From: Candidatus Obscuribacterales bacterium
GTDB lineage: Bacteria; Cyanobacteriota; Vampirovibrionia; Obscuribacterales; Obscuribacteraceae
Direction: 5' to 3'
NCBI GenBank assembly: GCA_019637435.1
Contig: JAHBVO010000002.1
Span: forward strand, 907,519 to 971,518
DNA: 64,000 nt
A model generated the notes under the pieces. That model saw only the letters and a list, made by a program, of their open reading frames with translations, was not told the DNA's origin and made no database searches. Shown here one piece after another: positions 52,713-61,424 of this stretch (position 1 is its first letter; each line of letters begins with the position of its first letter). Both the position numbers and the translations under genes were made by a program.

Positions 52713-53081
52713 TTAGAGCCCAATCTGGCTGGTCGTTAGTTCGAATGATTGAAACGATGGATGTGGTTCGAACGACGTGACGTGTTTTCTTTCCGGGTGA
52801 TGTTGAACGTGGGGACGAGCCTGCTGGTGGTGCGCCGGATGGTGCTCTTCTGCCGCCCGTATTTCTACTCCAGCAACGTCGATCAGTTTATTCAACTGCT
52901 TGATCGCCAGCTCAATTGCTTTTGTGCTTTCGACTGTGACTTTTACGTCCATACGGGCGAAGTTTGCACTAGTGTTGGCGTTTAAACCGCACACCGTGAA
53001 GTTGCGCTGGCGCAGTCTGCCGAGAAGGCGTTCTAATGCTCCCTCGGTGTTTGCCATCGTGACGTCTAGTGTGAATCTCAT
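52713..53081 (-). CDS. ilvN: Acetolactate synthase small (regulatory) subunit, ACT domain, His-rich tail
   Basis: 122 aa from ATG 53081, which overlaps the ilvB stop as ATGA and has GGAGGA nine bases upstream; a longer frame to 53138 is not needed. A single ACT domain ([40 protein letters not shown]) as in short IlvM/IlvN subunits, which confer feedback inhibition by valine. Residues 80-107 form an extension with nine His ([16 protein letters not shown]). That tail is not part of the family and might bind metal or simply be a linker. No second ACT-like domain. Confidence 0.85.
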   Translation of the reverse strand: MRFTLDVTMANTEGALERLLGRLRQRNFTVCGLNANTSANFARMDVKVTVESTKAIELAIKQLNKLIDVAGVEIRAAEEHHPAHHQQARPHVQHHPERKHVTSFEPHPSFQSFELTTSQIGL

Positions 53082-54736
53082 ACAGTTGCTTCCTCCAACA
53101 TTTCTGAATTGTTTTTGCCTGGTGGCACCAATGGCCACACATTGGCGGCGGTGTCGATAATTACGTGTACGAAGAGAGGACCTTCCTCCGTCAATATTCT
53201 GGTGATTGCGTCTGAAACTTCCGAGCGTTTCTCTACGCGGAAAGATGGTATGCCGAAAGCGTCGGCGACCTTGGCGAAGTCCGGGTTGTCGGAGAGGTCG
53301 ACTTCGCTGTAGCGCTTTTCAAAGAAAAGTTCCTGCCACTGACGCACCATCCCCAGTGCCGAGTTGTCGAATAAAACGATTTTGATCGGCAAGTTATAAC
53401 GTTTGATCGTTGCCAATTCCTGCACATTCATCATGAAGGAACCGTCTCCGGATACGCAGACTACGCGCGATTCCGGGCTTGCAAGCTGGGCGCCGATTGC
53501 TGCTGGAAGTCCGAAGCCCATCGTGCCCAAACCGCCACTGGTCAGGTGATTATTCGGCATGTCGAATGACACATGCTGAGCTACCCACATCTGGTGTTGA
53601 CCGACATCGCAGGAGACAATGGTGTTTTCTTCTCCTTTCGAGCGGTCGCTCAACTCTTTGAGAAAACTTGGAGCGTAGACGAGTTCGCCTGGCGCATCGT
53701 ATTTAAACTGGAATTGCTCTTTGCGTTGCATGCAGGTTGAAACCCATTCATCAATTTCAAGCTCAGCGTGCAAGAAGTTTAATGAAACCTTGATATCGCC
53801 GACGATACCGCAATCAGCTGCTCGCATTTTTGATACTTCGCACGGATCTCCGTCCATGTGAACTACACGTGCATGAGGTGCGAACTCGGCGAGTTTGCCG
53901 GTGACGCGGTCGTCGAATCGAGCGCCGACTGCGATGAGCAGGTCGCATTCTTGTACCGCCATATTTGCGGCACGTGTCCCATGCATTCCGAGCATGCCGA
54001 GACAAAGTTCGTGATCTCCTTGAATAGAGCCGATTCCATGCAGAGTCGTCACGCACGGCATGCCGCATGCTTCGACGAAAGCGCGAAGTTCCTCTGTTGC
54101 GCCAGCGATGCGAACACCGCCGCCTGCGTATACCAGCGGTTTCTTCGCTTCTTGAATCATGGCTCTGGCCGTCGCAAGCTGTTTTGCTTCACCTCTGCTC
54201 AACAATTCGACCTGGTTGCCGTTGAATTGGGGATTAGGTAAGTCCGCTACGGTGATATTCTTCGGAAGGTCGATGAGTACCGGTCCGGGACGACCCGAGC
54301 GTGCAATTTTGAACGCTTTCGCTACCGTGTCGGCAAGGTCTTCAATGCGACGCACCAGGAAGCTATGTTTCACAACCGGCATCGAGATGCCGAAAATATC
54401 CACTTCCTGGAATGCGTCGGTGCCGATGTAAGCGGCTGGAACTTGTCCGGTGATTGCCACCATTGGGACTGAGTCGAGAAAAGCGTTGGCGATTCCCGTG
54501 ATCAAATTGGTCGCTCCTGGACCGGAAGTTGCAAGGCACACGCCCACCTTACCGGTGACACGAGCATAAGCATCGGCGGCAAGCGCTGCTGCCTGCTCGT
54601 GTCTAACCAGTATGTGTTTGAGTTGCGAATCATACAGAGCGTCGTAGACCGGCATGATTGCTCCGCCCGGGTAACCGAAGATGGTGTCGACACCTTCGGC
54701 TTCTAACGCTTTGATGAGTATTTCGCTGCCTTTCAT
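53078..54736 (-). CDS. ilvB: Acetolactate synthase large (catalytic) subunit
   Basis: 552 aa. ThDP-dependent synthesis of 2-acetolactate (valine/leucine) and 2-aceto-2-hydroxybutyrate (isoleucine). Marks: [17 protein letters not shown], catalytic Glu in [19 protein letters not shown]/substrate region [20 protein letters not shown], and the ThDP motif [19 protein letters not shown] with Mg ligands around [13 protein letters not shown]. Length is usual. It overlaps ilvN by four bases. Confidence 0.96.
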   Translation of the reverse strand: MKGSEILIKALEAEGVDTIFGYPGGAIMPVYDALYDSQLKHILVRHEQAAALAADAYARVTGKVGVCLATSGPGATNLITGIANAFLDSVPMVAITGQVPAAYIGTDAFQEVDIFGISMPVVKHSFLVRRIEDLADTVAKAFKIARSGRPGPVLIDLPKNITVADLPNPQFNGNQVELLSRGEAKQLATARAMIQEAKKPLVYAGGGVRIAGATEELRAFVEACGMPCVTTLHGIGSIQGDHELCLGMLGMHGTRAANMAVQECDLLIAVGARFDDRVTGKLAEFAPHARVVHMDGDPCEVSKMRAADCGIVGDIKVSLNFLHAELEIDEWVSTCMQRKEQFQFKYDAPGELVYAPSFLKELSDRSKGEENTIVSCDVGQHQMWVAQHVSFDMPNNHLTSGGLGTMGFGLPAAIGAQLASPESRVVCVSGDGSFMMNVQELATIKRYNLPIKIVLFDNSALGMVRQWQELFFEKRYSEVDLSDNPDFAKVADAFGIPSFRVEKRSEVSDAITRILTEEGPLFVHVIIDTAANVWPLVPPGKNNSEMLEEATV

Positions 54737-54772
54737 TATCCGTCCAGTTCTCTTGCTAGTTTCGTTGCTTGC

Positions 54773-54824
54773 TTCCGTTTAAAACTCACTCAGTCGCTGC
54801 GGTTGCCGCTGGTTTTAAACGGAA
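54773..54824 (-). other. 13-bp perfect inverted repeat between ilvC and ilvB
   Basis: TTCCGTTTAAAAC (54773-54785) and GTTTTAAACGGAA (54812-54824) flank a 26-base loop holding GCGG-ttg-CCGC. It fills most of the 111-base gap between ilvC and ilvB in the mRNA. No T-run follows, so it is more likely an RNA-processing or stability element than a terminator. A similar phrase (CGGTTTAAAACTG) lies before ilvC at about 55949. Confidence 0.6.
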
Positions 54825-54847
54825 ACGCTGAAATTTCCTTGGAAAAA

Positions 54848-55918
54848 TCAGCGTGCCGCAACTGGTTCTTTTTCTTTCTGTGCCTGCTCAGACTGGCACG
54901 ATTGCTTTGCAGCATTATCCGCGCAAGACTGATTGAGCCAGGACATATTTGCACGGAGTTCCTTACCAACCTTTTCGATCGGGTGGGCGAGGTCTTTTGC
55001 GAGCAATTCATTGTATTTCGGCTTGCCTGCTTTGTTTTCTGCGATCCACTCGCGAGCGAATGTGCCGTTTCTGACTTCTTCGAGAACTTCCTTGATGTTC
55101 TTGCGGGCGTGAGCGTCGATGACGCGCGGTCCACGGCTGAGGTCGCCGTACTTGGCAGTTTCGGAAACGAATTCGTGCATGCGAGCGAAGCCGCCTTCAT
55201 AGATAAGATCGACGATCAACTTCAATTCGTGCAAGCACTCGAAGTATGCAACTTCCGGCTGATAGCCTGCTTCTACGAGCGTTTCATAACCAGCCGCGAC
55301 CAGTTCCGTCACTCCACCGCAGAGAACTGCTTGTTCTCCGAAGAGGTCTGTTTCGGTTTCTTCCGCAAAGGTGGTTTCAAGAACCGAAGCTCTGGTGCCG
55401 CCCAATCCATGAGCGTATGCAAGTGCTTTTTTGAACGCGTTGCCGGTAGCGTCTTGTTGCACTGCCACCAGGCATGGTACTCCGCGACCTTCCTGATATT
55501 GCGAGCGCACCAGACGTCCGGGCGATTTGGGTGCGATCAAAACGACGTCTACATCTGCTTGCGGCTTGATTTCGCCATAGTGGACGTTGAAGCCGTGGGC
55601 GAAGAGAACCGTCGCGCCTTTCTTCAAGTTCGGCTCGACTTCTTTCGTGTAAAGCTCGGGCTGGGATGTATCGGGCGTGAGAATAGCGACTAGGTCAGCG
55701 TCCTTGACGGCTTCTGCGACGGTCGCAACTTTCAAACCGTCTTCTTTGGCTTGCTTCCAGGTCTTTCCACCTTCTCTCAAACCAACTACGACGTTCAATC
55801 CGCTATCGTGCAAGTTCATCGCTTGTGCGCGACCCTGGCTTCCGTAGCCGACTACGGCAACTTTCTTGCCTTGCAGTGCTGATGTATCAACGTCTTTCTC
55901 TGTGTAAACCTTTGCCAT
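54848..55918 (-). CDS. ilvC: Ketol-acid reductoisomerase
   Basis: 356 aa, class I enzyme. NADPH- and Mg-dependent isomerisation/reduction of acetolactate and acetohydroxybutyrate. Rossmann motif [21 protein letters not shown], cofactor-specificity loop [35 protein letters not shown], metal ligands in the helical domain ([34 protein letters not shown]). A 20-residue Gln/Lys/Glu tail is extra. Second gene of the attenuated unit. Confidence 0.96.
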   Translation of the reverse strand: MAKVYTEKDVDTSALQGKKVAVVGYGSQGRAQAMNLHDSGLNVVVGLREGGKTWKQAKEDGLKVATVAEAVKDADLVAILTPDTSQPELYTKEVEPNLKKGATVLFAHGFNVHYGEIKPQADVDVVLIAPKSPGRLVRSQYQEGRGVPCLVAVQQDATGNAFKKALAYAHGLGGTRASVLETTFAEETETDLFGEQAVLCGGVTELVAAGYETLVEAGYQPEVAYFECLHELKLIVDLIYEGGFARMHEFVSETAKYGDLSRGPRVIDAHARKNIKEVLEEVRNGTFAREWIAENKAGKPKYNELLAKDLAHPIEKVGKELRANMSWLNQSCADNAAKQSCQSEQAQKEKEPVAAR

Positions 55919-55976
55919 TATTTGCTCCTTATTTGCTTTCCAACTTTCCGGTTTAAAACTGTTTTCGCTTACCGCG

Positions 55977-57656
55977 TCATCCGACGCCCGTCGGCACCTT
56001 CTTCTTTTGCGGAAGCCAGGTGACCGCGCCGTCCGATGCGGATGAAACTAATTGCGCGTATTTTGCAAACACGCCTGATTTGTATTTGGGCTCCTTCTCC
56101 TGCCAGCCACTGACGCGGGCAGCGAGGTCGCCGTCGACGTTCATAACTCTGTTCTCAACATCGATTGTCACAACGTCGCCGTCACGGATGAAAGCGATCG
56201 GTCCGCCACGAGCCGCTTCCGGCGAGACGTGTCCAACCATGAATCCGTGCGTTGCTCCTGAAAATCTTCCATCGGTTACGAGCGCGACTTGACCGCCGAG
56301 ACCAGCTCCGATCAAGGCACCTGTCACAGCGAGCATTTCTGGCATGCCAGGGGCGCCTTTCGGTCCGACGTTTCTGATCACAACGACATCACCGGCGGTG
56401 ATAAGCCCTTGTTGAACTGCGATGAACGCTTGATCTTCCTCGTCGAAAACGCGAGCTGGTCCTTTGAAAGTGAGGCTGGCGTTGCCGGCTACTTTGACTA
56501 CGCAACCTTCCGGTGCAAGCGAACCATGGAGAATCGCGAAACCGCCGCGCGGAGCGAGTGCGTTTTCGACTGAGCGGACAACCTTCTGACCTTCGGTCGC
56601 CTTTGCTTCGGCAGCTTCTTCGAAGAGAGTCTTCCCTGAAACGGTTTTCTCATCAGCGATTAGATTTGCTGCCCGAAGCTCTTTAGCGATTAAACGCATG
56701 CCACCGGCTTCGTACAGATCGTTCGCGACGTATCTGCCCCACGGTTTGAAGTCGACGATGATTGGCGTAGCGCCGGAGATGCGGTCGAAATCCGAAAGTT
56801 CGAGATCGACGCCGAGCTCTCTGGCGATTGCCATTATGTGAAGAACTGCGTTTGTCGAGCCGCCTGTAGCCGCGACTGACGCGATTGCGTTTTCCAAAGC
56901 TCTCTTGGTCATGACCGAACTGACGCGAACATTTTTCTCGAGCAGCTCCATCACCAGCTCGCCGCAACGCTCTGCTTGAGCTAGTTTTGACGGATGTGTT
57001 GCTGGCACCTCATTTACACCAAACGGCGAGATCCCCATAAAGGTCGCCGCCGTTGACATGGTGTTTGCAGTGAATTGCCCGCCGCATGCGCCTGCGCCAG
57101 GACATGCTTTATTCTCCAAATCATTCAAGTCTTCCGGCGTCATAAGACCGGCTGCGCAAGCTCCGACTGCCTCGAAAACTTCCTGGATGGTGACGTCTTT
57201 GCCCTGGAATTGTCCGGGCATGATCGAGCCGCCATAAAGAAGAACTGATGGGAGGTCGAGTCTGGCGAGCGCCATGATCGCGCCCGGTATGGTTTTATCG
57301 CATCCAGCTATGGCGACGACAGCGTCGAAGAGGTGACCGCGGACCGCGACTTCTATCGAATCGGCAACCACTTCACGCGAAACCAGCGATGCTTTCATCG
57401 CTTCCGTTCCCATGGAGATGCCGTCGGATACTACGATTGTATTGAATTCGAAAGGCGTGCCACCGGCTTTGCGGATACCGTCTTTGACTTTCTGGGCGAG
57501 GTCTCTGAGATGGAAATTGCAGGGACCGGCTTCTGTCCAGGTGTTCGCTACCGCGACGAGCGGTTTCTCAAGATCGGCGTCTGTGAGACCGGTTGCTTTG
57601 AGCATTGCTCTTGCCGGCGCTCTGTTCAATCCCTTCTTTATTCGGTCGCTTTCCAT
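55977..57656 (-). CDS. ilvD: Dihydroxy-acid dehydratase
   Basis: 559 aa. Fe-S dehydratase making the 2-keto acid precursors of valine and isoleucine. Marks: [21 protein letters not shown] in register, [20 protein letters not shown], cluster Cys in [38 protein letters not shown] and [19 protein letters not shown]. First structural gene of the ilvD-ilvC-ilvB-ilvN-cimA-leuC-leuD-leuB unit. Its mRNA leader carries a terminator and an Ile/Val/Leu-rich leader peptide. Confidence 0.96.
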   Translation of the reverse strand: MESDRIKKGLNRAPARAMLKATGLTDADLEKPLVAVANTWTEAGPCNFHLRDLAQKVKDGIRKAGGTPFEFNTIVVSDGISMGTEAMKASLVSREVVADSIEVAVRGHLFDAVVAIAGCDKTIPGAIMALARLDLPSVLLYGGSIMPGQFQGKDVTIQEVFEAVGACAAGLMTPEDLNDLENKACPGAGACGGQFTANTMSTAATFMGISPFGVNEVPATHPSKLAQAERCGELVMELLEKNVRVSSVMTKRALENAIASVAATGGSTNAVLHIMAIARELGVDLELSDFDRISGATPIIVDFKPWGRYVANDLYEAGGMRLIAKELRAANLIADEKTVSGKTLFEEAAEAKATEGQKVVRSVENALAPRGGFAILHGSLAPEGCVVKVAGNASLTFKGPARVFDEEDQAFIAVQQGLITAGDVVVIRNVGPKGAPGMPEMLAVTGALIGAGLGGQVALVTDGRFSGATHGFMVGHVSPEAARGGPIAFIRDGDVVTIDVENRVMNVDGDLAARVSGWQEKEPKYKSGVFAKYAQLVSSASDGAVTWLPQKKKVPTGVG

Positions 57657-57746
57657 GTGTTCCTTTCCGTCTTCCCGTCTCGGTTTCCGTGTGTCCGTTG
57701 AATTGCGCGCTTCGAATCTGTCGTTTTGACCGTTGGGTCCTTAAGC

Positions 57747-57780
57747 AAAAACCCCGTACCTTTTGCGTTAGGTACGGGGT
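57747..57780 (-). terminator. Attenuator terminator in the ilvD leader
   Basis: On the minus strand ACCCCGUACC (57780-57771) pairs with GGUACGGGGU (57760-57751): 10 perfect base pairs around a 10-base loop, followed by a U-run of five (57751-57747). It lies 22 bases after the leader-peptide stop and about 90 bases before ilvD. Confidence 0.9.
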
Positions 57781-57822
57781 CTGAAGTCTTGAGTATTTCG
57801 CTCTAACTAGGCAGCCCGCACC
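57771..57822 (-). promoter_or_regulatory. Antiterminator of the ilvD leader (alternative pairing)
   Basis: GGUGCGGG (57822-57815), inside the last codons of the leader peptide, can pair with CCCGUACC (57778-57771), the 5' arm of the terminator, as 8 bp with one G-U pair. It imitates the terminator's own 3' arm, so the two structures exclude each other. A third hairpin, CUGGUAC/GUACCAG (57844-57824), lies just upstream within the peptide coding region and may act as a pause structure. Confidence 0.75.
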
Positions 57823-57883
57823 GCTGGTACAGAATCAGTACCAGGCTAATAATTACGATGTTAATAAGAGCAACGCTGAACAT
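57803..57883 (-). CDS. ilvL: ilv leader peptide (Ile/Val/Leu-rich, 26 aa)
   Basis: ATG 57883 to TAG 57803. Residues 4-18 read VALINIVIISLVLIL, 12 of 15 being Ile, Val or Leu, followed by YQRCGLPS. Composition, length and position in front of a terminator match the leader peptides of ribosome-mediated ilv attenuators in enterobacteria. A longer frame starting at ATG 57946 or 57943 (47 aa, with AGGGG upstream) exists, but those ATGs fall in the likely -10 element TATGAT, so the short peptide is favoured. The alternative reading as a small membrane protein cannot be excluded but fails to explain the downstream RNA elements. Confidence 0.82.
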   Translation of the reverse strand: MFSVALINIVIISLVLILYQRCGLPS

Positions 57884-57941
57884 TGGTTTAGCCGTTTCTT
57901 TTATTTCCTGGGCGGGTGCCCTGTGTGTTTGACGTGTGTCC

Positions 57942-57969
57942 ATCATATCTGACCCCTGTAATAGGTCAA
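57942..57969 (-). promoter_or_regulatory. Promoter of the ilvL-ilvD...leuB unit
   Basis: On the minus strand TTGACC (57969-57964), 16-base spacer, TATGAT (57947-57942), each hexamer with one mismatch to consensus. Transcription would begin near 57935, giving a short 5' UTR of about 50 bases before ATG 57883. Confidence 0.65.
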
Positions 57970-58158
57970 TGCGGTTTTCCCGTATGGCGCCTGCTTCGTT
58001 ACACAAAGCAACCTTTCGTTAATGTTTTCTCTTGACTAATTGTTTTTAAATACGTACGGAAACCCAAACAGGCGCCTGAAAACTTTTCCGGTTCGTCGCG
58101 CCCGGGCGCATCCGATTTGAAAAGCAAACCGAAGTTTACAGTGCTCGAGTTTGGATAT

Positions 58159-59814
58159 TTAGGAGGCTTGCGGAATGCGCTGCACTGCCGGTGCCGCGAA
58201 CTCTTCTTGCTTCTTCGCCGCCGCCTTCATCGAGTATTCCCGGTACACGTAGGCCTTGTTAACCGCATCGATCAATGCGCGCATGGCTGAGATTTCAATG
58301 TCGTGGTCGTGTGCCGTTCCCTCGAACTGCGCGCCATCCTCCAACTGCACGATTATCTGCGAGACGCTCTTTGCGTTTTCGCCCTTTGAATCGGAACGGC
58401 TTGAGTGGCTGATGATTTTGTATGGACCAAATCGAGTTTCGATCAATTTTTTCAAAGCCGCCAAAGCCGAGTCCTGTCCGCTGTGGTCGGCGGAGTATTG
58501 ACCCTCGTCTCCGAAGAATTGACCCATGATCGTTACTGAAGACCGGTCTCCCTCGCGACCGTAGTCGACTGTTTCAATAGTCATAGGCTGGCGGTACTCA
58601 TTGTAGATGCGCATCAATTCGCGATCGGCGATTCCTTTTCTGCGCTCTTTGCTCTTATCTTTGATGAACTGAGCGATAGCCGCTTTTTCGTTTTCCTCGC
58701 AAATGTAGCCGTTGCTTTCGATAATCGAGCGGGCGTGGTTGCCACCACTGAGCGGACCGAAAGCAAATGTGATGTTTTTGCCGATGGAGCGTGGATCGAA
58801 TGGCTGGTACGCCATTGGATTTTTGAGAATGGCATTTGTGTGACCGCCGGATGAGTGACGTGCGGCGTTTTCACCGGTGACGGGCGAGTGAGGCTGACGC
58901 GGCAACATATGTTGATCGACGAAGTCCGAGATCTCTTGAATGACGTCGACATTCGAGTCGCAGTGGAAGGGCTGCTTCTGCTGCGCGCCGAACTGGCGAA
59001 TGATCATGATGCACTGCTCGAGAGACGCGTTGCCGGCGCGCTCACCGATTCCATTGACACAACCTTCGATTTGAAGTGCCGGCCCGTTGAAAACACCGTT
59101 GATGCTATTTTGCACAGCCAATCCAAGGTCGTTGTGGCAGTGGACAGACCAGATTACTTCGCGTTCCGGAAACTCGCGCGCGATAATCTCAGCGTGTTGG
59201 TTCATCTTCTCGACGAAGTACTCGGATCCTTCAAGTGAGGACGCACCACCAATGGTATCCGGGCAATTGATTACGCGCGCGCCTGCTGAAACTGCGGCGC
59301 GAATCAAATCGGTTGTGAAATCGAAGTTTTCACGCATTCTGGAATAGCCTTCCGGGCTGAACTGAACTTCAAGACCGGCATCGTAAGCCATTTTTACGAG
59401 GCGATAAACATCATCTACAATCTTGCTCTTATCGGCGGCATGCCCGCCAAGCGAGGCTTCCAGCAATTCCGGATCGACAGGAACGTAGGTGTGAAGCCGT
59501 CCTTTACCGATGGCGATAACCGGTTCCAAGGCCTGAATGGTTTTCACAACCTGCTCTTCTCTCAATTGACAGAGCGCAGCTATCTTCGGCTGAAAGCTCT
59601 GGTTGAGGTTTTCCTTCGCGATCGCGTTCACGATCTCAAAATCAAGATTGCTTGCCGACGGAAAGCCTGCTTCGATTACGTCGACTTGCAGCTGACACGC
59701 GAGACGAAAGTATTCGATGTTCTTATCGAAGCTCATCCCTGCCCCCGGGCACTGTTGCCCGTCTCTTAAGGTTGTGTCGAAAATTTCTACCTTTTGAGAT
59801 TTACGCTGTGTCAT
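58159..59814 (-). CDS. leuA: 2-isopropylmalate synthase
   Basis: 551 aa from ATG 59814, with AAGGA eight bases upstream. First committed step of leucine synthesis: acetyl-CoA plus 2-ketoisovalerate. Marks: IFDTTLRDGQQCPGAGMSFD, VDVIEAGFPSASNLDFE, INCPDTIGGASSLEGSEYF, metal ligands in SVHCHNDLGLAVQNS and NGIGERAGNASLEQCI, and a C-terminal regulatory domain (VSQIIVQLEDGAQFEGTAHD). Distinguished from CimA by the EAGFPSASN segment and by the leucine-coded leader in front. Expressed separately from the ilvD unit, whose promoter lies downstream of its stop. Confidence 0.94.
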   Translation of the reverse strand: MTQRKSQKVEIFDTTLRDGQQCPGAGMSFDKNIEYFRLACQLQVDVIEAGFPSASNLDFEIVNAIAKENLNQSFQPKIAALCQLREEQVVKTIQALEPVIAIGKGRLHTYVPVDPELLEASLGGHAADKSKIVDDVYRLVKMAYDAGLEVQFSPEGYSRMRENFDFTTDLIRAAVSAGARVINCPDTIGGASSLEGSEYFVEKMNQHAEIIAREFPEREVIWSVHCHNDLGLAVQNSINGVFNGPALQIEGCVNGIGERAGNASLEQCIMIIRQFGAQQKQPFHCDSNVDVIQEISDFVDQHMLPRQPHSPVTGENAARHSSGGHTNAILKNPMAYQPFDPRSIGKNITFAFGPLSGGNHARSIIESNGYICEENEKAAIAQFIKDKSKERRKGIADRELMRIYNEYRQPMTIETVDYGREGDRSSVTIMGQFFGDEGQYSADHSGQDSALAALKKLIETRFGPYKIISHSSRSDSKGENAKSVSQIIVQLEDGAQFEGTAHDHDIEISAMRALIDAVNKAYVYREYSMKAAAKKQEEFAAPAVQRIPQAS

Positions 59815-59856
59815 TGCTGAATTCCTTTTCTAGGGTTGTGAATCAAGTCTGAAAAC

Positions 59857-59886
59857 AAAAAAGCCCTGCCTTTGATAAGACAGAGC
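59857..59886 (-). terminator. Attenuator terminator in the leuA leader
   Basis: On the minus strand GCUCUGUC (59886-59879) pairs with GGCAGGGC (59870-59863), 8 bp with two G-U pairs, 8-base loop, followed by UUUUUU (59862-59857). It ends 43 bases before the leuA start. Confidence 0.82.
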
Positions 59887-59914
59887 AGATACGCAACATC
59901 GTCCGGCTCTGTCT
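59878..59914 (-). promoter_or_regulatory. Antiterminator of the leuA leader (alternative pairing)
   Basis: AGACAGAGC (59914-59906), which starts inside the leader-peptide stop codon, pairs perfectly over 9 bases with GCUCUGUCU (59886-59878), the 5' arm of the terminator. This stem and the terminator exclude each other. A ribosome at the stop codon would cover AGACAGAGC and allow termination; one stalled at the leucine codons would leave it free. Confidence 0.8.
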
Positions 59915-59993
59915 AGCAGGTGCTTAGCAGCAGCAGTCCCAGCAGTGATGCGGGGCGATTCGATTGATTCAAAACTGTTTCGTTGATGGACAT
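59913..59993 (-). CDS. leuL: leu leader peptide (26 aa, leucine run)
   Basis: ATG 59993 to TAG 59913, 26 aa: it starts MSINETVLNQSNRPA and ends SLLGLLLLSTC. Six leucine codons (five CTG, one CTA) fall within seven codons near the end, the pattern of leuL peptides of ribosome-mediated attenuation. It lies 98 bases before the terminator's end to leuA and is followed at once by the antiterminator/terminator sequences. Ribosome-binding site is weak (GGAAG at 12 bases); the predicted promoter would even make the message start at the ATG. Confidence 0.85.
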   Translation of the reverse strand: MSINETVLNQSNRPASLLGLLLLSTC

Positions 59994-59999
59994 GACACA

Positions 60000-60028
60000 G
60001 TTGTACTTCCGATTCGAGGTTGAGTCAA
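60000..60028 (-). promoter_or_regulatory. Candidate promoter of leuL-leuA
   Basis: On the minus strand TTGACT (60028-60023), 17-base spacer, TACAAC (60005-60000). If used, transcription starts at or within two bases of the leuL ATG (59993), a nearly leaderless message. A second AT-rich area (60070-60100, TATATAT repeated) could hold another promoter. Confidence 0.5.
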
Positions 60029-60119
60029 TGAATCGTGAATGCGATTGTTACAGCGGCGTTAAGGCCTGGTGGCATATATAGTATCAAAGCTTTTTCTCTA
60101 TATATGTATTTGAATTCGT

Positions 60120-61424
60120 CTAGATTTCGTGGCGCAACATTTGAAAAAGGCGATCCAAAACCCGCTCTCCATCCTGTCTTATTCCGTTGTGATCGTATTC
60201 ATTAGTTACCCACGTCCTGCAATTTCCGATTTTGTGCGCGGCATCCTCGGAATATGAGAGCTCCACATACATATCATCGTAATAAACAGCCGCTGCTACC
60301 GGCACAGTATTTTTGTGCAAAGCCTTGACGTCGTAGAGTGGCTCCCAGTCAGACTTCTGCGCCAGCAGTTCCGCTGCGTTTTTGAGCGGCTGCAGATATT
60401 TGTAATCATCGAACATGCTTGGATATATCATCTCTCCGGTAAACAGAATCGGTCCATCGCTTCGGTCTGGTCTGAATTGTGGAAATTCCGCTTTCATTCT
60501 TTCTGCAGACCAATCGCTCGCGAAATTTTGACAATATATAGATTCGTGCAGAAGCGCGTAGATTGGATTTGTCTCGTAGGCCTGAGAACCTGCAAGAGAA
60601 CGGAGAAACGTGAAGCTCAGATCTTCGATGCCGTGTGCATTCGTGATGAGCGCCTCTTCAAGCAAGTAATGAATCGCTTCGAAGCCTTCGGTCATACCAA
60701 ACGAGATTCCGAGTTGCTGAAAGCGTTCAGGTGTCAAAACTCCGCAGTCCGGTAATTCAACTTTCTTTGAGCGCAGCAATGAAACTATTTTGTGCACGAG
60801 TTCAATATCTGCCGGATAGCGCTCGTAATATTGTCTATTTCGATTTAAGACTCGTTTATAAGTAGCGCGGTAAACATCGTCGACGTTCGCGGTTAGCGGT
60901 GGCAATCCGCCCGTAATCACCACTTCGGCGAGTCCTTCCGGCGCTGCAGAGAGGTAATGAGTTAAACAAAAGCCGCCGTAACTCTGTCCGAATCCTGTCC
61001 ACTTCTCTCCAGGTTTCAACAATTGCGAACGAATCAGTTCTGCGTCTTTAACAATCGAGTCAGCACGAAAGTTGACTAGATAGTCAGCTTGTTCTTTCGC
61101 TGTTCCAAACTTTGCGAGTGTTTGATACGTAACCGGGGTGCTCAAGCCTGTTCCGCGTTGATCGAGCAACAGCACGCGATACTGCTGTAATGCGCGATTT
61201 AACCAACCATGTTTATTGGTCGGCCTCGGTGAGGGAAATCCCGGCCCGCCCTGAAAAAAAATCAGCCAGGGTAATTCATTCGCTCGATAATGGTTCGCAT
61301 TTGACACCACTTCTCTGGCGAAAATTTTGAGAGAGCCGCTGCTTGGATTTTTATAGTTTATCGGGGCCGTGAATTCGTGGTTGGTTAACCGGATTCCGGG
61401 AATCCTGAAAGATGGAGTTTTCAT
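60120..61424 (-). CDS. Proline iminopeptidase-like alpha/beta hydrolase (peptidase S33)
   Basis: 434 aa. Alpha/beta-hydrolase with oxyanion loop WLIFFQGGPGFPSPRP, LLLDQRGTGLSTPVTY, nucleophile elbow Ser in WTGFGQSYGGFCLTHYLS (about residue 147), a helical cap domain, and the catalytic His probably in VTNEYDHNGIRQDGERVLD. GGPG, DQRG-G-S and GQSYGG together point to S33 prolyl aminopeptidases of the larger type (about 430 aa). Cytosolic; releases N-terminal proline or other residues from peptides. The leuA leader promoter region lies directly downstream. Confidence 0.9.
   Translation of the reverse strand: MKTPSFRIPGIRLTNHEFTAPINYKNPSSGSLKIFAREVVSNANHYRANELPWLIFFQGGPGFPSPRPTNKHGWLNRALQQYRVLLLDQRGTGLSTPVTYQTLAKFGTAKEQADYLVNFRADSIVKDAELIRSQLLKPGEKWTGFGQSYGGFCLTHYLSAAPEGLAEVVITGGLPPLTANVDDVYRATYKRVLNRNRQYYERYPADIELVHKIVSLLRSKKVELPDCGVLTPERFQQLGISFGMTEGFEAIHYLLEEALITNAHGIEDLSFTFLRSLAGSQAYETNPIYALLHESIYCQNFASDWSAERMKAEFPQFRPDRSDGPILFTGEMIYPSMFDDYKYLQPLKNAAELLAQKSDWEPLYDVKALHKNTVPVAAAVYYDDMYVELSYSEDAAHKIGNCRTWVTNEYDHNGIRQDGERVLDRLFQMLRHEI

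Noticed and set aside
57803-58006. 67-aa version of the ilv leader frame
   Set aside because: It opens upstream of the likely promoter. The 26-aa frame, or at most the 47-aa one, fits the transcript better.
59815-60119. T-box riboswitch in front of leuA
   Set aside because: No T-box consensus (AGGGTGGNACCGCG-like) and no specifier loop found; the Leu-rich frame with alternative stems explains the region better.
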